DNA from: Acidisarcina sp.
GTDB taxonomy: Bacteria > Acidobacteriota > Terriglobia > Terriglobales > Acidobacteriaceae
Assembly (NCBI GenBank): GCA_035539175.1
Contig: DATLIY010000011.1
Location: 62,001 to 126,000, forward strand
Reading direction: 5' to 3'
Length of the DNA stretch: 64,000 nucleotides
Within the stretch, counting starts at the first letter, position 1, and the number at the start of each line of letters is the position of its first letter. Positions 1-7,421 of the stretch are shown piece after piece. The position numbers and the translations under genes are program-made. Below the pieces are notes generated by a model. That model searched no databases. It saw only the letters and a list, made by a program, of their open reading frames with translations, and had not been told where the DNA came from.

Positions 1-2
1 AT

Positions 3-482
3 GTCATTCCTGACGAGGCTGTTATCAAGCTCAATGTGCGTACATTTGACGAAGGTGTTCGGACGCGTGTTCTGGCCGCAATTACGCGGATTGTGAATGC
101 GGAAGCCGCCGCTTCGGGTGCTCCCAGGCCGCCGGAGATTACGCCGCTCGACCACTACGCAATCGTTCGGAACGATGACCAGGCAACTCATCGGGTGGTG
201 GAAGCCTTCCATAAGTATTTTGCAGACGACCGCATACGGGAAACCAAGCCCTCGACTGCAAGCGAGGACTTTGGATGCTTCGGATCCTCGTGGCACGTAC
301 CGGCTGTATTCTGGTTCGTTGGCGGCACGGATCCCAATGTGTACGAGAAGGCCAAAGCCGCTGGTAAGCTCGGCGAGCTTCCAACCAACCATAATCCGCG
401 ATTTGCCCCAGTGATCCATCCAACGCTGGAAACAGGCGTGCAGACCCTGGTGGTTTCCGCCCAGGCCTGGCTGGCCTCGTAG
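3..482 (+). CDS. M20-family amidohydrolase, C-terminal part (cut by window start)
   Basis: The frame is open from the first bases and begins with IPDEAVIKLNVRTFD, the beta-strand that opens the late catalytic segment of M20D amidohydrolases (hippurate / N-acyl amino acid hydrolase type). Further on, ASEDFGCF matches the conserved SEDF metal-site segment, and the product ends in a typical helix (HPTLETGVQTLVVSAQAWL). These enzymes cleave N-acyl amino acids or similar amides with a two-metal centre. Only about 159 residues are visible; the N-terminal metal ligands and lid domain lie upstream. A GTG at 36 is a possible internal start, but the continuous homology-like reading before it makes this a truncated view, not a short gene. 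The stop is 5 nt before the next gene, so the two are probably co-transcribed. Confidence 0.8.
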   Translation, partial: VIPDEAVIKLNVRTFDEGVRTRVLAAITRIVNAEAAASGAPRPPEITPLDHYAIVRNDDQATHRVVEAFHKYFADDRIRETKPSTASEDFGCFGSSWHVPAVFWFVGGTDPNVYEKAKAAGKLGELPTNHNPRFAPVIHPTLETGVQTLVVSAQAWLAS

Positions 483-487
483 CTACT

Positions 488-1126
488 ATGATTGTTAACG
501 ATCAAATCCTGGTGAGTGATTTCCTGAACCTGCTGGATCTGGTAGGTACCTTCGCGTTCGCGATTAGCGGAGCGGTATCCGGCATCAAGCACAAGCTCGA
601 TCTTTTTGGGGTGCTCGTACTGTCCTTCGTTGCGGCCACGGCAGGGGGCATCACCCGCGATGTGTTGATCGGAGCGATCCCGCCGGCTTCGGTCGCTGAC
701 TGGCGATATATCACCGTGTCGATCCTTGCAGGATTGGCTGTATTTTTCTGGTACCCGCTCACGACAAAATTGAAGAGTCCGGTCCAGCTATTCGATGCAA
801 TCGGGCTGGGACTTTTCGCGGTTGTCGGAGCCGGTAAGGCGCTTGCCTTCCATGTCGCCCCGGGAGGAGCCGTCCTTCTGGGCGTGATGACCGGAGTTGG
901 CGGGGGAGTCGTACGCGACGTGCTTGTCGCAGAGGTTCCCATCGTTTTTACCGCCGAACTCTATGCGGTTGCCGCCCTGCTTGGCTCGATTGTGGTTGTG
1001 CTGGGCCACGCGCTTTCCCTCCCGTCCGCCCCAGCGGAAGCGGTTGGCGGGTTTCTATGCGTCGCACTGCGGCTGCTGGCCATTCGGAACGGCTGGCGTC
1101 TCCCCGTAGCGCAGCATCCGGATTAA
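488..1126 (+). CDS. TRIC / UPF0126 (YicG-like) membrane protein
   Basis: This 212-residue, very hydrophobic protein has the internal duplication of the UPF0126 family. The motif GGITRD at residues 53-58 recurs as GGVVRD at 139-144, each at the end of a three-helix bundle, and a seventh helix closes the protein. Bacterial and archaeal members are structurally related to eukaryotic trimeric intracellular cation channels, and some E. coli homologues have been linked to glycine transport. It is an inner-membrane channel or transporter of uncertain substrate. The start lies 5 nt after the amidohydrolase stop, suggesting one transcript. Family assignment is secure from the duplicated motif; the transported ion or solute cannot be read from sequence. 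Confidence 0.85.
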   Translation: MIVNDQILVSDFLNLLDLVGTFAFAISGAVSGIKHKLDLFGVLVLSFVAATAGGITRDVLIGAIPPASVADWRYITVSILAGLAVFFWYPLTTKLKSPVQLFDAIGLGLFAVVGAGKALAFHVAPGGAVLLGVMTGVGGGVVRDVLVAEVPIVFTAELYAVAALLGSIVVVLGHALSLPSAPAEAVGGFLCVALRLLAIRNGWRLPVAQHPD

Positions 1127-1134
1127 AAGGCCCG

Positions 1135-1415
1135 CCTTGTCATCTTGAGCGCAGCGGCTCTGCTCCCCCACAGGCTTTGTCATCCTGAGCGCAGCAACTC
1201 TGTTCCCCACACTAGCCTTGTCATCTCCCACTAGCCTTGTCATCCTGAGCGAAGCGAAGGACCTGCTTCTTCATCTCCGGCCGCGTCCTCAGCAAAGCGC
1301 TCCGTGCTCCTCCCCACTGGCTTGTCCTAAGCGCAGCAACTCTGTCCCCCCACCAGCTCTGTCATCGCCCACGCCAGCCTTGTCATCCTGAGCGCAGCGA
1401 AGGACCTGCTTCTTC
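1135..1415 (+). repeat. REP-like repeat array, left arm (reverse orientation)
   Basis: At least five copies or remnants of one short element lie head to tail, reading CATCCTGAGCGNAGCG on the plus strand: near 1141, 1181, 1241, 1326 (degenerate) and 1384. The best copies (1241-1272 and 1384-1415) continue into AAGGACCTGCTTCTTC. Spacers are short and related to each other (CACTAGCCTTGT-like). The core CCTGAGCGAAGCGAAGG can fold as CCT/AGG, tandem G-A mismatches, GC/GC and a GAA loop. The inner GCGAAGC is the well-known extremely stable DNA mini-hairpin. The segment 1231-1320 is an inverted copy of 1915-2004 on the other side of the GIY-YIG gene. No coding potential was recognised in it. Confidence 0.85.
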
Positions 1416-1470
1416 CCCTTGCCCACGAAAATCTTTGCGCCTCGCTCTTTGTCAGCCGTAAGCTCGCTTC

Positions 1471-1818
1471 ATGCATGGCGAGCGCGTTTATAGCACATAC
1501 ATTATGGCGAGCCGGAGCCGGACACTGTATATCGGCATGACTGGAAACCTGCGACAAAGAGTATTCGAGCATAAGCAAAAACGAGGGTCGGACTTCACTG
1601 CGAAGTATCGGTGCAGCCGCCTTGTCTGGTACGAAAACTTCCATTACGTCCGGAACTCCATCGCCATGGAAAAGAAATTGAAGGGGTGGCTGCGGGCAAG
1701 AAAGATTGCACTCATCGAAGAGGTGAATCCCTCGTGGGAGGATTTGAGCGAAGGATGGTACTCAGAAGAGCAGTTGAGGATTGATGAGGGGGAAGCAGAT
1801 CCTTCGCTGCGGAGATGA
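1471..1818 (+). CDS. GIY-YIG nuclease domain protein
   Basis: This 115-residue, single-domain GIY-YIG nuclease is of the small YhbQ/UPF0213 type. Visible signature residues are Y10 (in YSTYIMAS, the GIY strand), Y20-I21-G22 (YIG), R28/R30 and H34 on the catalytic helix, the metal-binding E67 in AMEKKLKGW, and the family's final INPxWEDL-like segment (VNPSWEDL). The active site looks intact. Such enzymes cut DNA, usually with one metal ion; the target is unknown. The last residues (EGEADPSLRR) are encoded by a degenerate copy of the neighbouring repeat (about 1792-1812). The start codon sits in the loop of an inverted repeat (GCTCGC 1462-1467 with GCGAGC 1478-1483). No clear Shine-Dalgarno sequence is visible. 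Confidence 0.85.
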   Translation: MHGERVYSTYIMASRSRTLYIGMTGNLRQRVFEHKQKRGSDFTAKYRCSRLVWYENFHYVRNSIAMEKKLKGWLRARKIALIEEVNPSWEDLSEGWYSEEQLRIDEGEADPSLRR

Positions 1819-2108
1819 AGAAGCAGGTCCTTCGCTTCGCTCAGGATGACAAAGCTGGCGTGGGGGATGACAAATGCGATGTGGAGACAGAGCTCCCGCG
1901 CTCAGGATGACAAGCCAGTGTGGCGAGCAGGGAGCGCTTTGCTGAGGACGAGGCGGGAGATGAAGAAGCGGGTCCTTCGCTGCGCTCAGGATGACAAGGC
2001 TGGTGTGGGGGAAGCAGGTCCTTCGCTTCGCTCAGGATGACAAAGCTGGCGTGGGCGATGACAAGGCTGGCGTGGGGGGCAGAGCTGCTGCGCTCAGGAT
2101 GGCAAAGC
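1792..2108 (+). repeat. REP-like repeat array, right arm (forward orientation)
   Basis: Copies of the element read in the direction opposite to the left arm: a degenerate one within the GIY-YIG 3' end (1792-1812), full copies at 1817-1850, 1961-1996 and 2011-2043, and partial copies at about 1892-1914 and 2083-2108. Full copies share AAGCAGGTCCTTCGCTTCGC or its one-base variant with CTGCGC, followed by TCAGGATGACAA. The spacers GCTGGCGTGGGG and GCTGGTGTGGGG are also repeated, so the real unit is about 45-50 bp. The array runs up to the 3' end of the M13 peptidase gene and fills the space between the two genes. Confidence 0.85.
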
Positions 2109-2150
2109 CAGCAGCGCCATGCTGGCAGCAGCCACAGCAAGGCGCGGGGA

Positions 2151-4274
2151 TTACCAGACTCTGCAGGTTTTTTCGGCGGCCATGGGCTGGCCTTTCCTGC
2201 AATGGAAGGTCCTGGCGAACTGCGGCAGGTCGGCGAGGATGCCGTTGGTGCGATATTCGTCGGGGGAGTGGGGATCGGTCTGCAGTTGCGTGCGCAGAGC
2301 TTCGGGACGGGTCTGCGTGCACCACTGCTGTGCATAGGCCACAAAGAAGCGCTGTTCCGCTGTGTAGCCGTCCTGTTTCGCTGCCATGTCGAGATGGTTT
2401 TTCTGTGCTTCGTCGGTCCAGGCGAGGTAGGCCAGCCAGAGGCCGCCGAGATCGGCGAGGTTTTCTCCCAGCGTGAGCTTGCCGTTGATGTGCACGTTGT
2501 CCACCGGCACATAGCCGTTGAACTGCCGGACCATACAGGTCGCGCGCTCGGTGAACTTCTTCCCGTCCTGTGCGGTCCACCAATCGGTCAAGTTTCCACT
2601 GGCATCGAACTGGCGTCCTTCATCGTCGAAGCCGTGGGTCAGCTCGTGGCCGATGGTGGAGCCCATGTCGCCATAGTTCGCGGCGTCATCCTCCAGCGCG
2701 CTGAAGAAGGGCGGCTGCAGGTATCCGGCGGGGAAGTTCACATCGTTCATCTGCGGGTTGTAGTAAGCGTTGACGGTGGGGGGAGTCATACCCCATTCGG
2801 CCCGATCGACGGGTTTGCCAATCTTGGCGAGGTCGCGGTCGCTCTCGAACTCGCGGGCCCTCAGCATGTTGCCCAGCGTATCGCCGCGAACAATCTCCAG
2901 CCGGGAGTAGTCGCGCCACTTGTCCGGATAGCCGATTTTGTTGACGACGGTGTGGAGTTTTTCCCTGGCGCGCAGTTTGGTTGCAGCGCTCATCCAATCC
3001 AGGTTGTCGATGTCCCGCCCCATGGCCGCTTCAATCGCAACCGTCATATCCAGTGCGCGCTGCTTTTCGGAGGCTGGAAAGTAGCGGCTTACATAGACCT
3101 GGCCGAGTGCCTCGCCAAGTTCGCTGTCGACGCGACGGGTGCAGCGTTTCCAGCGGGGCTGCTGCTCCTCCTGCCCGCGCAGAGTGTGCGCGTAGAAGTT
3201 GAAGTCCTCATCGTCAAAGCTTTGCGGCGTGCTGGTACCGGCGATGGCGTGGATGAAGTGCCAGCGGAGATAGGTCTTGATGGCAGCCAGATCGGTGTCG
3301 TTGAGGAGGGCGTTCATCTCGGTGAAGAATTTCGGCTCCGTAACGTTGATGCCATCGGTTTCGGGATTGTGTAGAGGCGCGTGCAGCGCAGCAAGGTAGG
3401 CGTTGAAGTCGAAGGCAGGCACAGAGGCTTCAAAGGCCGCAAGCTTCATCGGGTGATTGAGTTTTTGCGGGTCGCGCGCTTCAGTGACCGTCAGCGAGGC
3501 CCTGGCCAGCCGCGTCTCCAGCGCCATCACGGTCTGCGCATCCTGGGAGGCTTTGCCGGCCGGCTCGCCCAGCAGTCGGAACATGTTGGCGACATGCAGC
3601 ACGTACTGGTTGCGCTGCTCCACGCTCTTGGCGTCGGTGCGGGTGTAGTAGTCGCGCTCCGGCAGGCCCAATCCACTGGCGACAAAATAGTCGATGACGC
3701 GGGTGGAGTCGGCAAAGTCCTGGTTGGAGCCGGAGGCGAAGAACGCGTCCACGCCCTGGCGATGCAACTCGGCAAGCAGAACGGGAAGATCCCGCTTCTC
3801 GCGGAGAGCCGCGATGCGGTCCAGCTCGGGCTGGAAGGGCGCGGTTCCCCTGGCGTTGACTGCCGCTACGTCCATGCAGGTGGCATATTCGTCGCCGATC
3901 TTCTGCTCGTTGGGGGTGCGGGTGGAAGAGGCGCTGGAGGTGCTCTCCAGTATGAGGCGCAGCTTCTCGCGATTGATATCGGCCAGCTCAGTGAAGCGGC
4001 CGTAGGTGGTCTGGTCCTTCGGCAGCGGATTCTTCTTTAACCAGCCATTGCAGGCGTAGCGATAGAAGTTCTGGCAGGGATCGATCGCCGTGTCGACCAG
4101 CGAAGCGTCGAAGACCTTGAGCGTATTTCGCGAAGGCGAATCCGTGGGAGTCTGGCCGGTGAGCGCGGCGGGCGCAAGCGTAAGGAGCAGGGCAGCCACG
4201 ACGCCGGTGATGGAAGCAGCAGCGCGATTGTCCCCGGCTCCGCGGCTCAGCAGCAGATTTCGTCCAAAGGTCAT
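2151..4274 (-). CDS. M13-family zinc metallopeptidase (neprilysin/PepO-like), secreted
   Basis: This is a peptidase of about 707 residues with all hallmarks of family M13: the zinc motif HELTH (genomic about 2631-2645), the downstream ENLAD motif carrying the third zinc ligand Glu (about 2448-2462), the substrate-binding NAYYNPQMND segment just before, and the invariant C-terminal CRVW. An N-terminal hydrophobic stretch (about 20-40 residues from the start) ending in ALTGQT looks like an export signal, so the enzyme probably acts in the periplasm or outside on peptides of limited size. I chose the ATG at 4274. A GTG at 4337 would add 21 residues before the signal and neither has a clear ribosome site. 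The gene is divergent from ndk and ends directly at the repeat array. Low-copy M13 enzymes are common in Acidobacteria. Confidence 0.9.
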   Translation of the reverse strand: MTFGRNLLLSRGAGDNRAAASITGVVAALLLTLAPAALTGQTPTDSPSRNTLKVFDASLVDTAIDPCQNFYRYACNGWLKKNPLPKDQTTYGRFTELADINREKLRLILESTSSASSTRTPNEQKIGDEYATCMDVAAVNARGTAPFQPELDRIAALREKRDLPVLLAELHRQGVDAFFASGSNQDFADSTRVIDYFVASGLGLPERDYYTRTDAKSVEQRNQYVLHVANMFRLLGEPAGKASQDAQTVMALETRLARASLTVTEARDPQKLNHPMKLAAFEASVPAFDFNAYLAALHAPLHNPETDGINVTEPKFFTEMNALLNDTDLAAIKTYLRWHFIHAIAGTSTPQSFDDEDFNFYAHTLRGQEEQQPRWKRCTRRVDSELGEALGQVYVSRYFPASEKQRALDMTVAIEAAMGRDIDNLDWMSAATKLRAREKLHTVVNKIGYPDKWRDYSRLEIVRGDTLGNMLRAREFESDRDLAKIGKPVDRAEWGMTPPTVNAYYNPQMNDVNFPAGYLQPPFFSALEDDAANYGDMGSTIGHELTHGFDDEGRQFDASGNLTDWWTAQDGKKFTERATCMVRQFNGYVPVDNVHINGKLTLGENLADLGGLWLAYLAWTDEAQKNHLDMAAKQDGYTAEQRFFVAYAQQWCTQTRPEALRTQLQTDPHSPDEYRTNGILADLPQFARTFHCRKGQPMAAEKTCRVW

Positions 4275-4401
4275 TGGCACAAACTTTAACAGACAGCAAC
4301 CCCCGGGAACGCAGGAAAGGAGCCTAAACAGGTACACTTGAAGGATTGCAGCGACTTATTCGCATAAGAGATCGCAACTATACGTTTACAGGAGAAACTG
4401 A

Positions 4402-4818
4402 GTGTCAGAACGCACGTTCAGCATCATCAAGCCGGACGCCGTCCGCAAGGGGTACACCGGCGCGATTCTAGCGGAGATTGAAAAGGCAGGATTCAAGATC
4501 GTCGCCGTGAAGAGGCTTTCCATCTCCAAGCAGCAGGCCGAAGGTTTCTACCACGTGCATGCGCAGCGGCCGTTCTTCGATTCGTTAACAACCTTCATGT
4601 CTTCCGGGCCGATCTTTCCGATGGTGCTCGAGAAGGACAACGCGATCGCGGATCTGCGGAAGCTGATGGGCGCAACGAATCCCGCAAATGCCGAGGAAGG
4701 CACGATCCGCAAGCAATATGCAGGGTCGATTGAAGAGAACGCGATTCACGGCTCGGATGCTGCTGATACGGCGGCGTTTGAGATTGGCTACTTTTTCGCT
4801 GGCTACGAGCTGGCGTAG
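4402..4818 (+). CDS. ndk: Nucleoside diphosphate kinase
   Basis: This 138-residue protein is full length for the family. It opens with [11 protein letters not shown] and carries the phospho-accepting His116 in the signature [12 protein letters not shown]. It transfers the gamma-phosphate from ATP to NDPs through a phosphohistidine and balances nucleotide pools in the cytoplasm. The start is GTG at 4402, preceded by AGGAG at 4390-4394 with 7 nt spacing, which settles the start. It is divergent from the M13 peptidase gene and is followed by a hairpin, so it is probably monocistronic. Confidence 0.97.
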   Translation: MSERTFSIIKPDAVRKGYTGAILAEIEKAGFKIVAVKRLSISKQQAEGFYHVHAQRPFFDSLTTFMSSGPIFPMVLEKDNAIADLRKLMGATNPANAEEGTIRKQYAGSIEENAIHGSDAADTAAFEIGYFFAGYELA

Positions 4819-4825
4819 TTCCCAG

Positions 4826-4853
4826 GGCGCCGCGGGTCTCGTCCCGCTGCGCC
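4826..4853 (+). terminator. Possible terminator after ndk
   Basis: GGCGC-C-GCGGG (4826-4836) pairs with CCCGC-T-GCGCC (4843-4853) around a 6-nt loop with one mismatch. The T-tract that follows (TTGCTATT) is weak. Confidence 0.4.
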
Positions 4854-5110
4854 TTGCTATTCAGGGAGGACACCTTTTTCTCTCTCTTCGCGCCTGGGCC
4901 TGACGTACAGGGTTCAGCGGCCCGGCGGCAGGCGAAGAAGGGCCCGTAGAGCTGCCGGGGTGCACAAGCTGATAGACTAGGTATTGTGCCCAATCAGGGG
5001 TTGGGAGCATCGACTGCGGCGGACGGCTGCTGCGCAGTCCTGCCCGCTGTTCCCGCCCGATAGCAATCCAAATCTGCAAGCACTGCAAAAAGAATAGGAA
5101 AACCGCGCCT

Positions 5111-6928
5111 GTGAGTACGACAATTCGCAATATCGCCATCATCGCCCACGTCGATCACGGTAAGACAACGCTCGTGGACGCATTGCTGAGGCAGGCCGGA
5201 ACTTTTCGCGCCAATGAAGCCATAGCCGAGCGGGTCATGGACTCGAATGATCTGGAGCGTGAGCGTGGCATCACCATTCTCGCCAAGAACACGGCAATCC
5301 ACTTCCGCGATACCAAGATCAACATCATCGACACGCCGGGCCACGCCGACTTTGGCGGCGAAGTGGAGCGCGCACTGAAGATGGTGGACGGCGTGATGCT
5401 GCTGGTGGATGCCTCCGAGGGGCCGCTGCCGCAGACGCGCTATGTGCTCTCCAAGGCTCTCGAAGCCAAGCTGAAGCCCATCCTGGTGATCAACAAAATC
5501 GATCGCCCCGACGCGCGCGCGCAGGAGGTCCTGAACGAGGTCTATGACCTGTTCATCGATCTGGATGCGGGAGAAGACCAGCTGGATTTTCCGGTGCTGT
5601 ACACCAACGCCAAGGCAGGAACGGCGAGTCTCTCGATGACCGAACCAGGCACCGACCTGCAGCCTTTGTTTGAGGCGATCCTCTCGACCATTCCGCAGGC
5701 AACCGGCGACCCGAATGGCGATATGCAGATCCTGGTGACCAACCTGGACTACTCGGATTACCTGGGCCGCCTGGCGGTGTGCCGCGTGTTCAACGGTACT
5801 CTGCATACCGGCGACGAGGTATACATCTCCAAGCGCGACCACTCGCTGCAGAAGACAAAGATCACCAAGCTCTTCTCGTATATGGGCCTCAAGCGCGTGG
5901 ATATTACCGAAACCGAGATTGGCGACATCGTCGCCGTGGCCGGCGTGGAAGGGATCACGATTGGCGAGACCATCACCGGAATCGACAAGCCGGCGCCGCT
6001 GCCGCTGATCGTGATCGACGAGCCAACGATTGCGATGCAGTTCTCCGTGAACAACTCGCCCTTCGCGGGGCGGGAGGGCCAGTATGTCACGTCGCGCAAT
6101 CTGCGGGAGCGGCTGGAAAAGGAGCTGCTGACCAACGTTTCGATTCGCGTTGAGGATACGGGCAGCCCGGACAGCTTCAAGGTGCTGGGACGCGGCGAGT
6201 TGCAGCTCGCCATCCTGATCGAGATGATGCGCCGCGAGAGCTTTGAGTTGATGGTGGGCAGGCCCGAGATCGTGACTCGCCAGGTAGATGGCAAGACGAT
6301 GGAGCCCGTGGAGCGGCTGACGATCGATGTTCCAGAGAACTTTGTTGGAGTGGTGATTGAAAAGCTTGGGCCGCGCAAGGGCGAGATGCTGAAGATGCAC
6401 AATCACGGCTATGGACGCGTGCGGCTGGAGTTCCGCGTGCCCAGCCGGGGATTGATCGGACTGCGCAGCGAGATGTTGACCGAGACGCGCGGCACGATCG
6501 TGATGAACACGATCTTCGATGGTTACATTCCACATCAGGGAGAGATTCCGCAGCGTCCCACCGGGGCTCTGATCTCGGATCGCGCGGGCGTGACCACAAC
6601 CTATTCGCTGAATGGCTTGCAGGAGCGGGGCACGCTCTTCCTGGGGCCGGGAGTGGATGTTTACGAGGGGATGATCGTCGGCGAACACTCGCGCGACAAC
6701 GACCTGGACGTGAACGTGGTGCGGGAGAAGAAGCTCACGAATATGCGGGCTTCCAGCGCGGATGAGGCCATCCGCCTGGTCCCGTTCAAGTCCCTGAATC
6801 TGGAGCAGGCGATTGAATTTATCGCCGAAGATGAGCTAGTGGAAGTGACACCGAAGTACCTGCGGCTGCGGAAGAAGATTCTGCAGGCAAACCGGCGCCC
6901 GAAGCGCTCCACCAACGTTATGGCCTGA
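5111..6928 (+). CDS. typA: Translational GTPase TypA/BipA
   Basis: This 605-residue protein matches the usual BipA length and has intact G motifs: AHVDHGKTT (G1), RGITI (switch I), DTPGHADF with the catalytic His (G3) and NKIDR (G4). EF-G-like domains III and V follow, then the BipA-specific C-terminal domain ([20 protein letters not shown]). BipA binds the ribosome and assists 50S assembly and stress or cold adaptation. The start is GTG at 5111; only a weak AGGAAA lies upstream. A strong hairpin follows the stop. Its canonical motifs contrast with the altered ones in the EF-G paralogue at 26083. Confidence 0.96.
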   Translation: MSTTIRNIAIIAHVDHGKTTLVDALLRQAGTFRANEAIAERVMDSNDLERERGITILAKNTAIHFRDTKINIIDTPGHADFGGEVERALKMVDGVMLLVDASEGPLPQTRYVLSKALEAKLKPILVINKIDRPDARAQEVLNEVYDLFIDLDAGEDQLDFPVLYTNAKAGTASLSMTEPGTDLQPLFEAILSTIPQATGDPNGDMQILVTNLDYSDYLGRLAVCRVFNGTLHTGDEVYISKRDHSLQKTKITKLFSYMGLKRVDITETEIGDIVAVAGVEGITIGETITGIDKPAPLPLIVIDEPTIAMQFSVNNSPFAGREGQYVTSRNLRERLEKELLTNVSIRVEDTGSPDSFKVLGRGELQLAILIEMMRRESFELMVGRPEIVTRQVDGKTMEPVERLTIDVPENFVGVVIEKLGPRKGEMLKMHNHGYGRVRLEFRVPSRGLIGLRSEMLTETRGTIVMNTIFDGYIPHQGEIPQRPTGALISDRAGVTTTYSLNGLQERGTLFLGPGVDVYEGMIVGEHSRDNDLDVNVVREKKLTNMRASSADEAIRLVPFKSLNLEQAIEFIAEDELVEVTPKYLRLRKKILQANRRPKRSTNVMA

Positions 6929-6937
6929 AACGGATAG

Positions 6938-6968
6938 ACGCGGCTTCTCCTGCGAGGAGGAGCCGTGT
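6938..6968 (+). terminator. Hairpin after typA
   Basis: A 13-bp stem (6938-6950 with 6956-6968, one G-T wobble in each half) closes a TGCGA loop just after the typA stop. No long T-run follows, so it may act as an RNA 3' stabiliser or a weak terminator. Confidence 0.55.
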
Positions 6969-7073
6969 TCCGGCCAGCCGACCTCCGGCGCGGGCGATGT
7001 AGTTACACTGTGGTAACGTTGGCTTAAGGTATTGCCCCGCGCGTACTTTAGAACGCGGTAGCATAGATTGAAA

Positions 7074-7403
7074 ATGTCGCATTCGCCGAACCTGCTTCCC
7101 CCGAACGCATCTCACGGCTCGGCCGATCCTGACCGCAATCCGGTGCGGGATCCCCATGCCGGCAAAGTGCTTTGGCTCAAGCGGGTTGAGTTGTTCCTGC
7201 GCGTGGTGATCCGCCTCTACATCGGGGTTCTGGTCCTGCTGCTGCCGTGGACGCATCTCTGGCAGGACAATCACTTTCTGAATTATTTCCCGCAAATGGC
7301 GCATGTGGCGACGCTGGGTGTCGTTCGAGGAATTGTCTCGGGCATCGGGCTTCTCAATCTATGGATTGCTCTCTCCGACGCGATTCAATATCGTGAATCG
7401 TAA
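7074..7403 (+). CDS. Small membrane protein of unknown function
   Basis: This protein of about 109 residues has a polar N-terminus (about 30 residues, Pro/Asn/Asp-rich) followed by two predicted membrane helices: VVIRLYIGVLVLLLPW, and a second around GVVRGIVSGIGLLNLWIAL, joined by a loop with HxWxxNHFLNYFP-like character. I do not recognise a named family. The ATG at 7074 is preferred over the TTG two codons upstream. It ends 18 nt before the LOG-family gene on the same strand, so the two are likely co-transcribed. The reading is supported by the helix pattern and tight spacing, not by homology. Confidence 0.6.
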   Translation: MSHSPNLLPPNASHGSADPDRNPVRDPHAGKVLWLKRVELFLRVVIRLYIGVLVLLLPWTHLWQDNHFLNYFPQMAHVATLGVVRGIVSGIGLLNLWIALSDAIQYRES

Positions 7404-7421
7404 CTTCGAATAAAGTGAGCC

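Larger units (their letters stand above)
1135..2108. mobile_element. Candidate composite element: GIY-YIG gene between inverted repeat arrays
   Basis: The GIY-YIG gene (1471-1818) is bracketed by repeat arrays that are inverted relative to each other. All left copies read CCTGAGCGNAGCG on the plus strand and all right copies read the complement. A longer imperfect inverted repeat of about 90 bp (1231-1320 versus 1915-2004) includes non-core sequence such as the shared AGCGCTTTGCTGAGGACG block and its complement. This is the layout of a mobilisable unit with a nuclease gene inside. Mobility is inferred: no target-site duplication or empty site can be seen from one genome. The alternative is ordinary accumulation of REP-like repeats around a small gene. 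Confidence 0.4.

Noticed and set aside
1135-2108. CRISPR-like impression from regularly recurring 30-35 bp repeats
   Set aside because: Spacers are unequal and themselves repeated, copies occur in both orientations and degrade, and no cas gene is present.
2037-3374. 445-codon plus-strand open frame opposite the M13 peptidase gene
   Set aside because: The minus-strand gene carries HELTH, ENLAD and CRVW motifs. The plus-strand frame begins inside the repeat array and has no recognisable domain.
4861-5142. 93-codon minus-strand frame with a hydrophobic N-terminus overlapping the typA start
   Set aside because: It overlaps the start of typA in antisense, with no ribosome site and a Pro/Ser/Gln/Arg-rich remainder. 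It is likely chance.
4994-6688. 564-codon minus-strand open frame opposite typA
   Set aside because: It is antisense to a fully conserved gene with canonical motifs; its His/Leu/Gln-rich, motif-free product is typical of GC-rich shadow frames.
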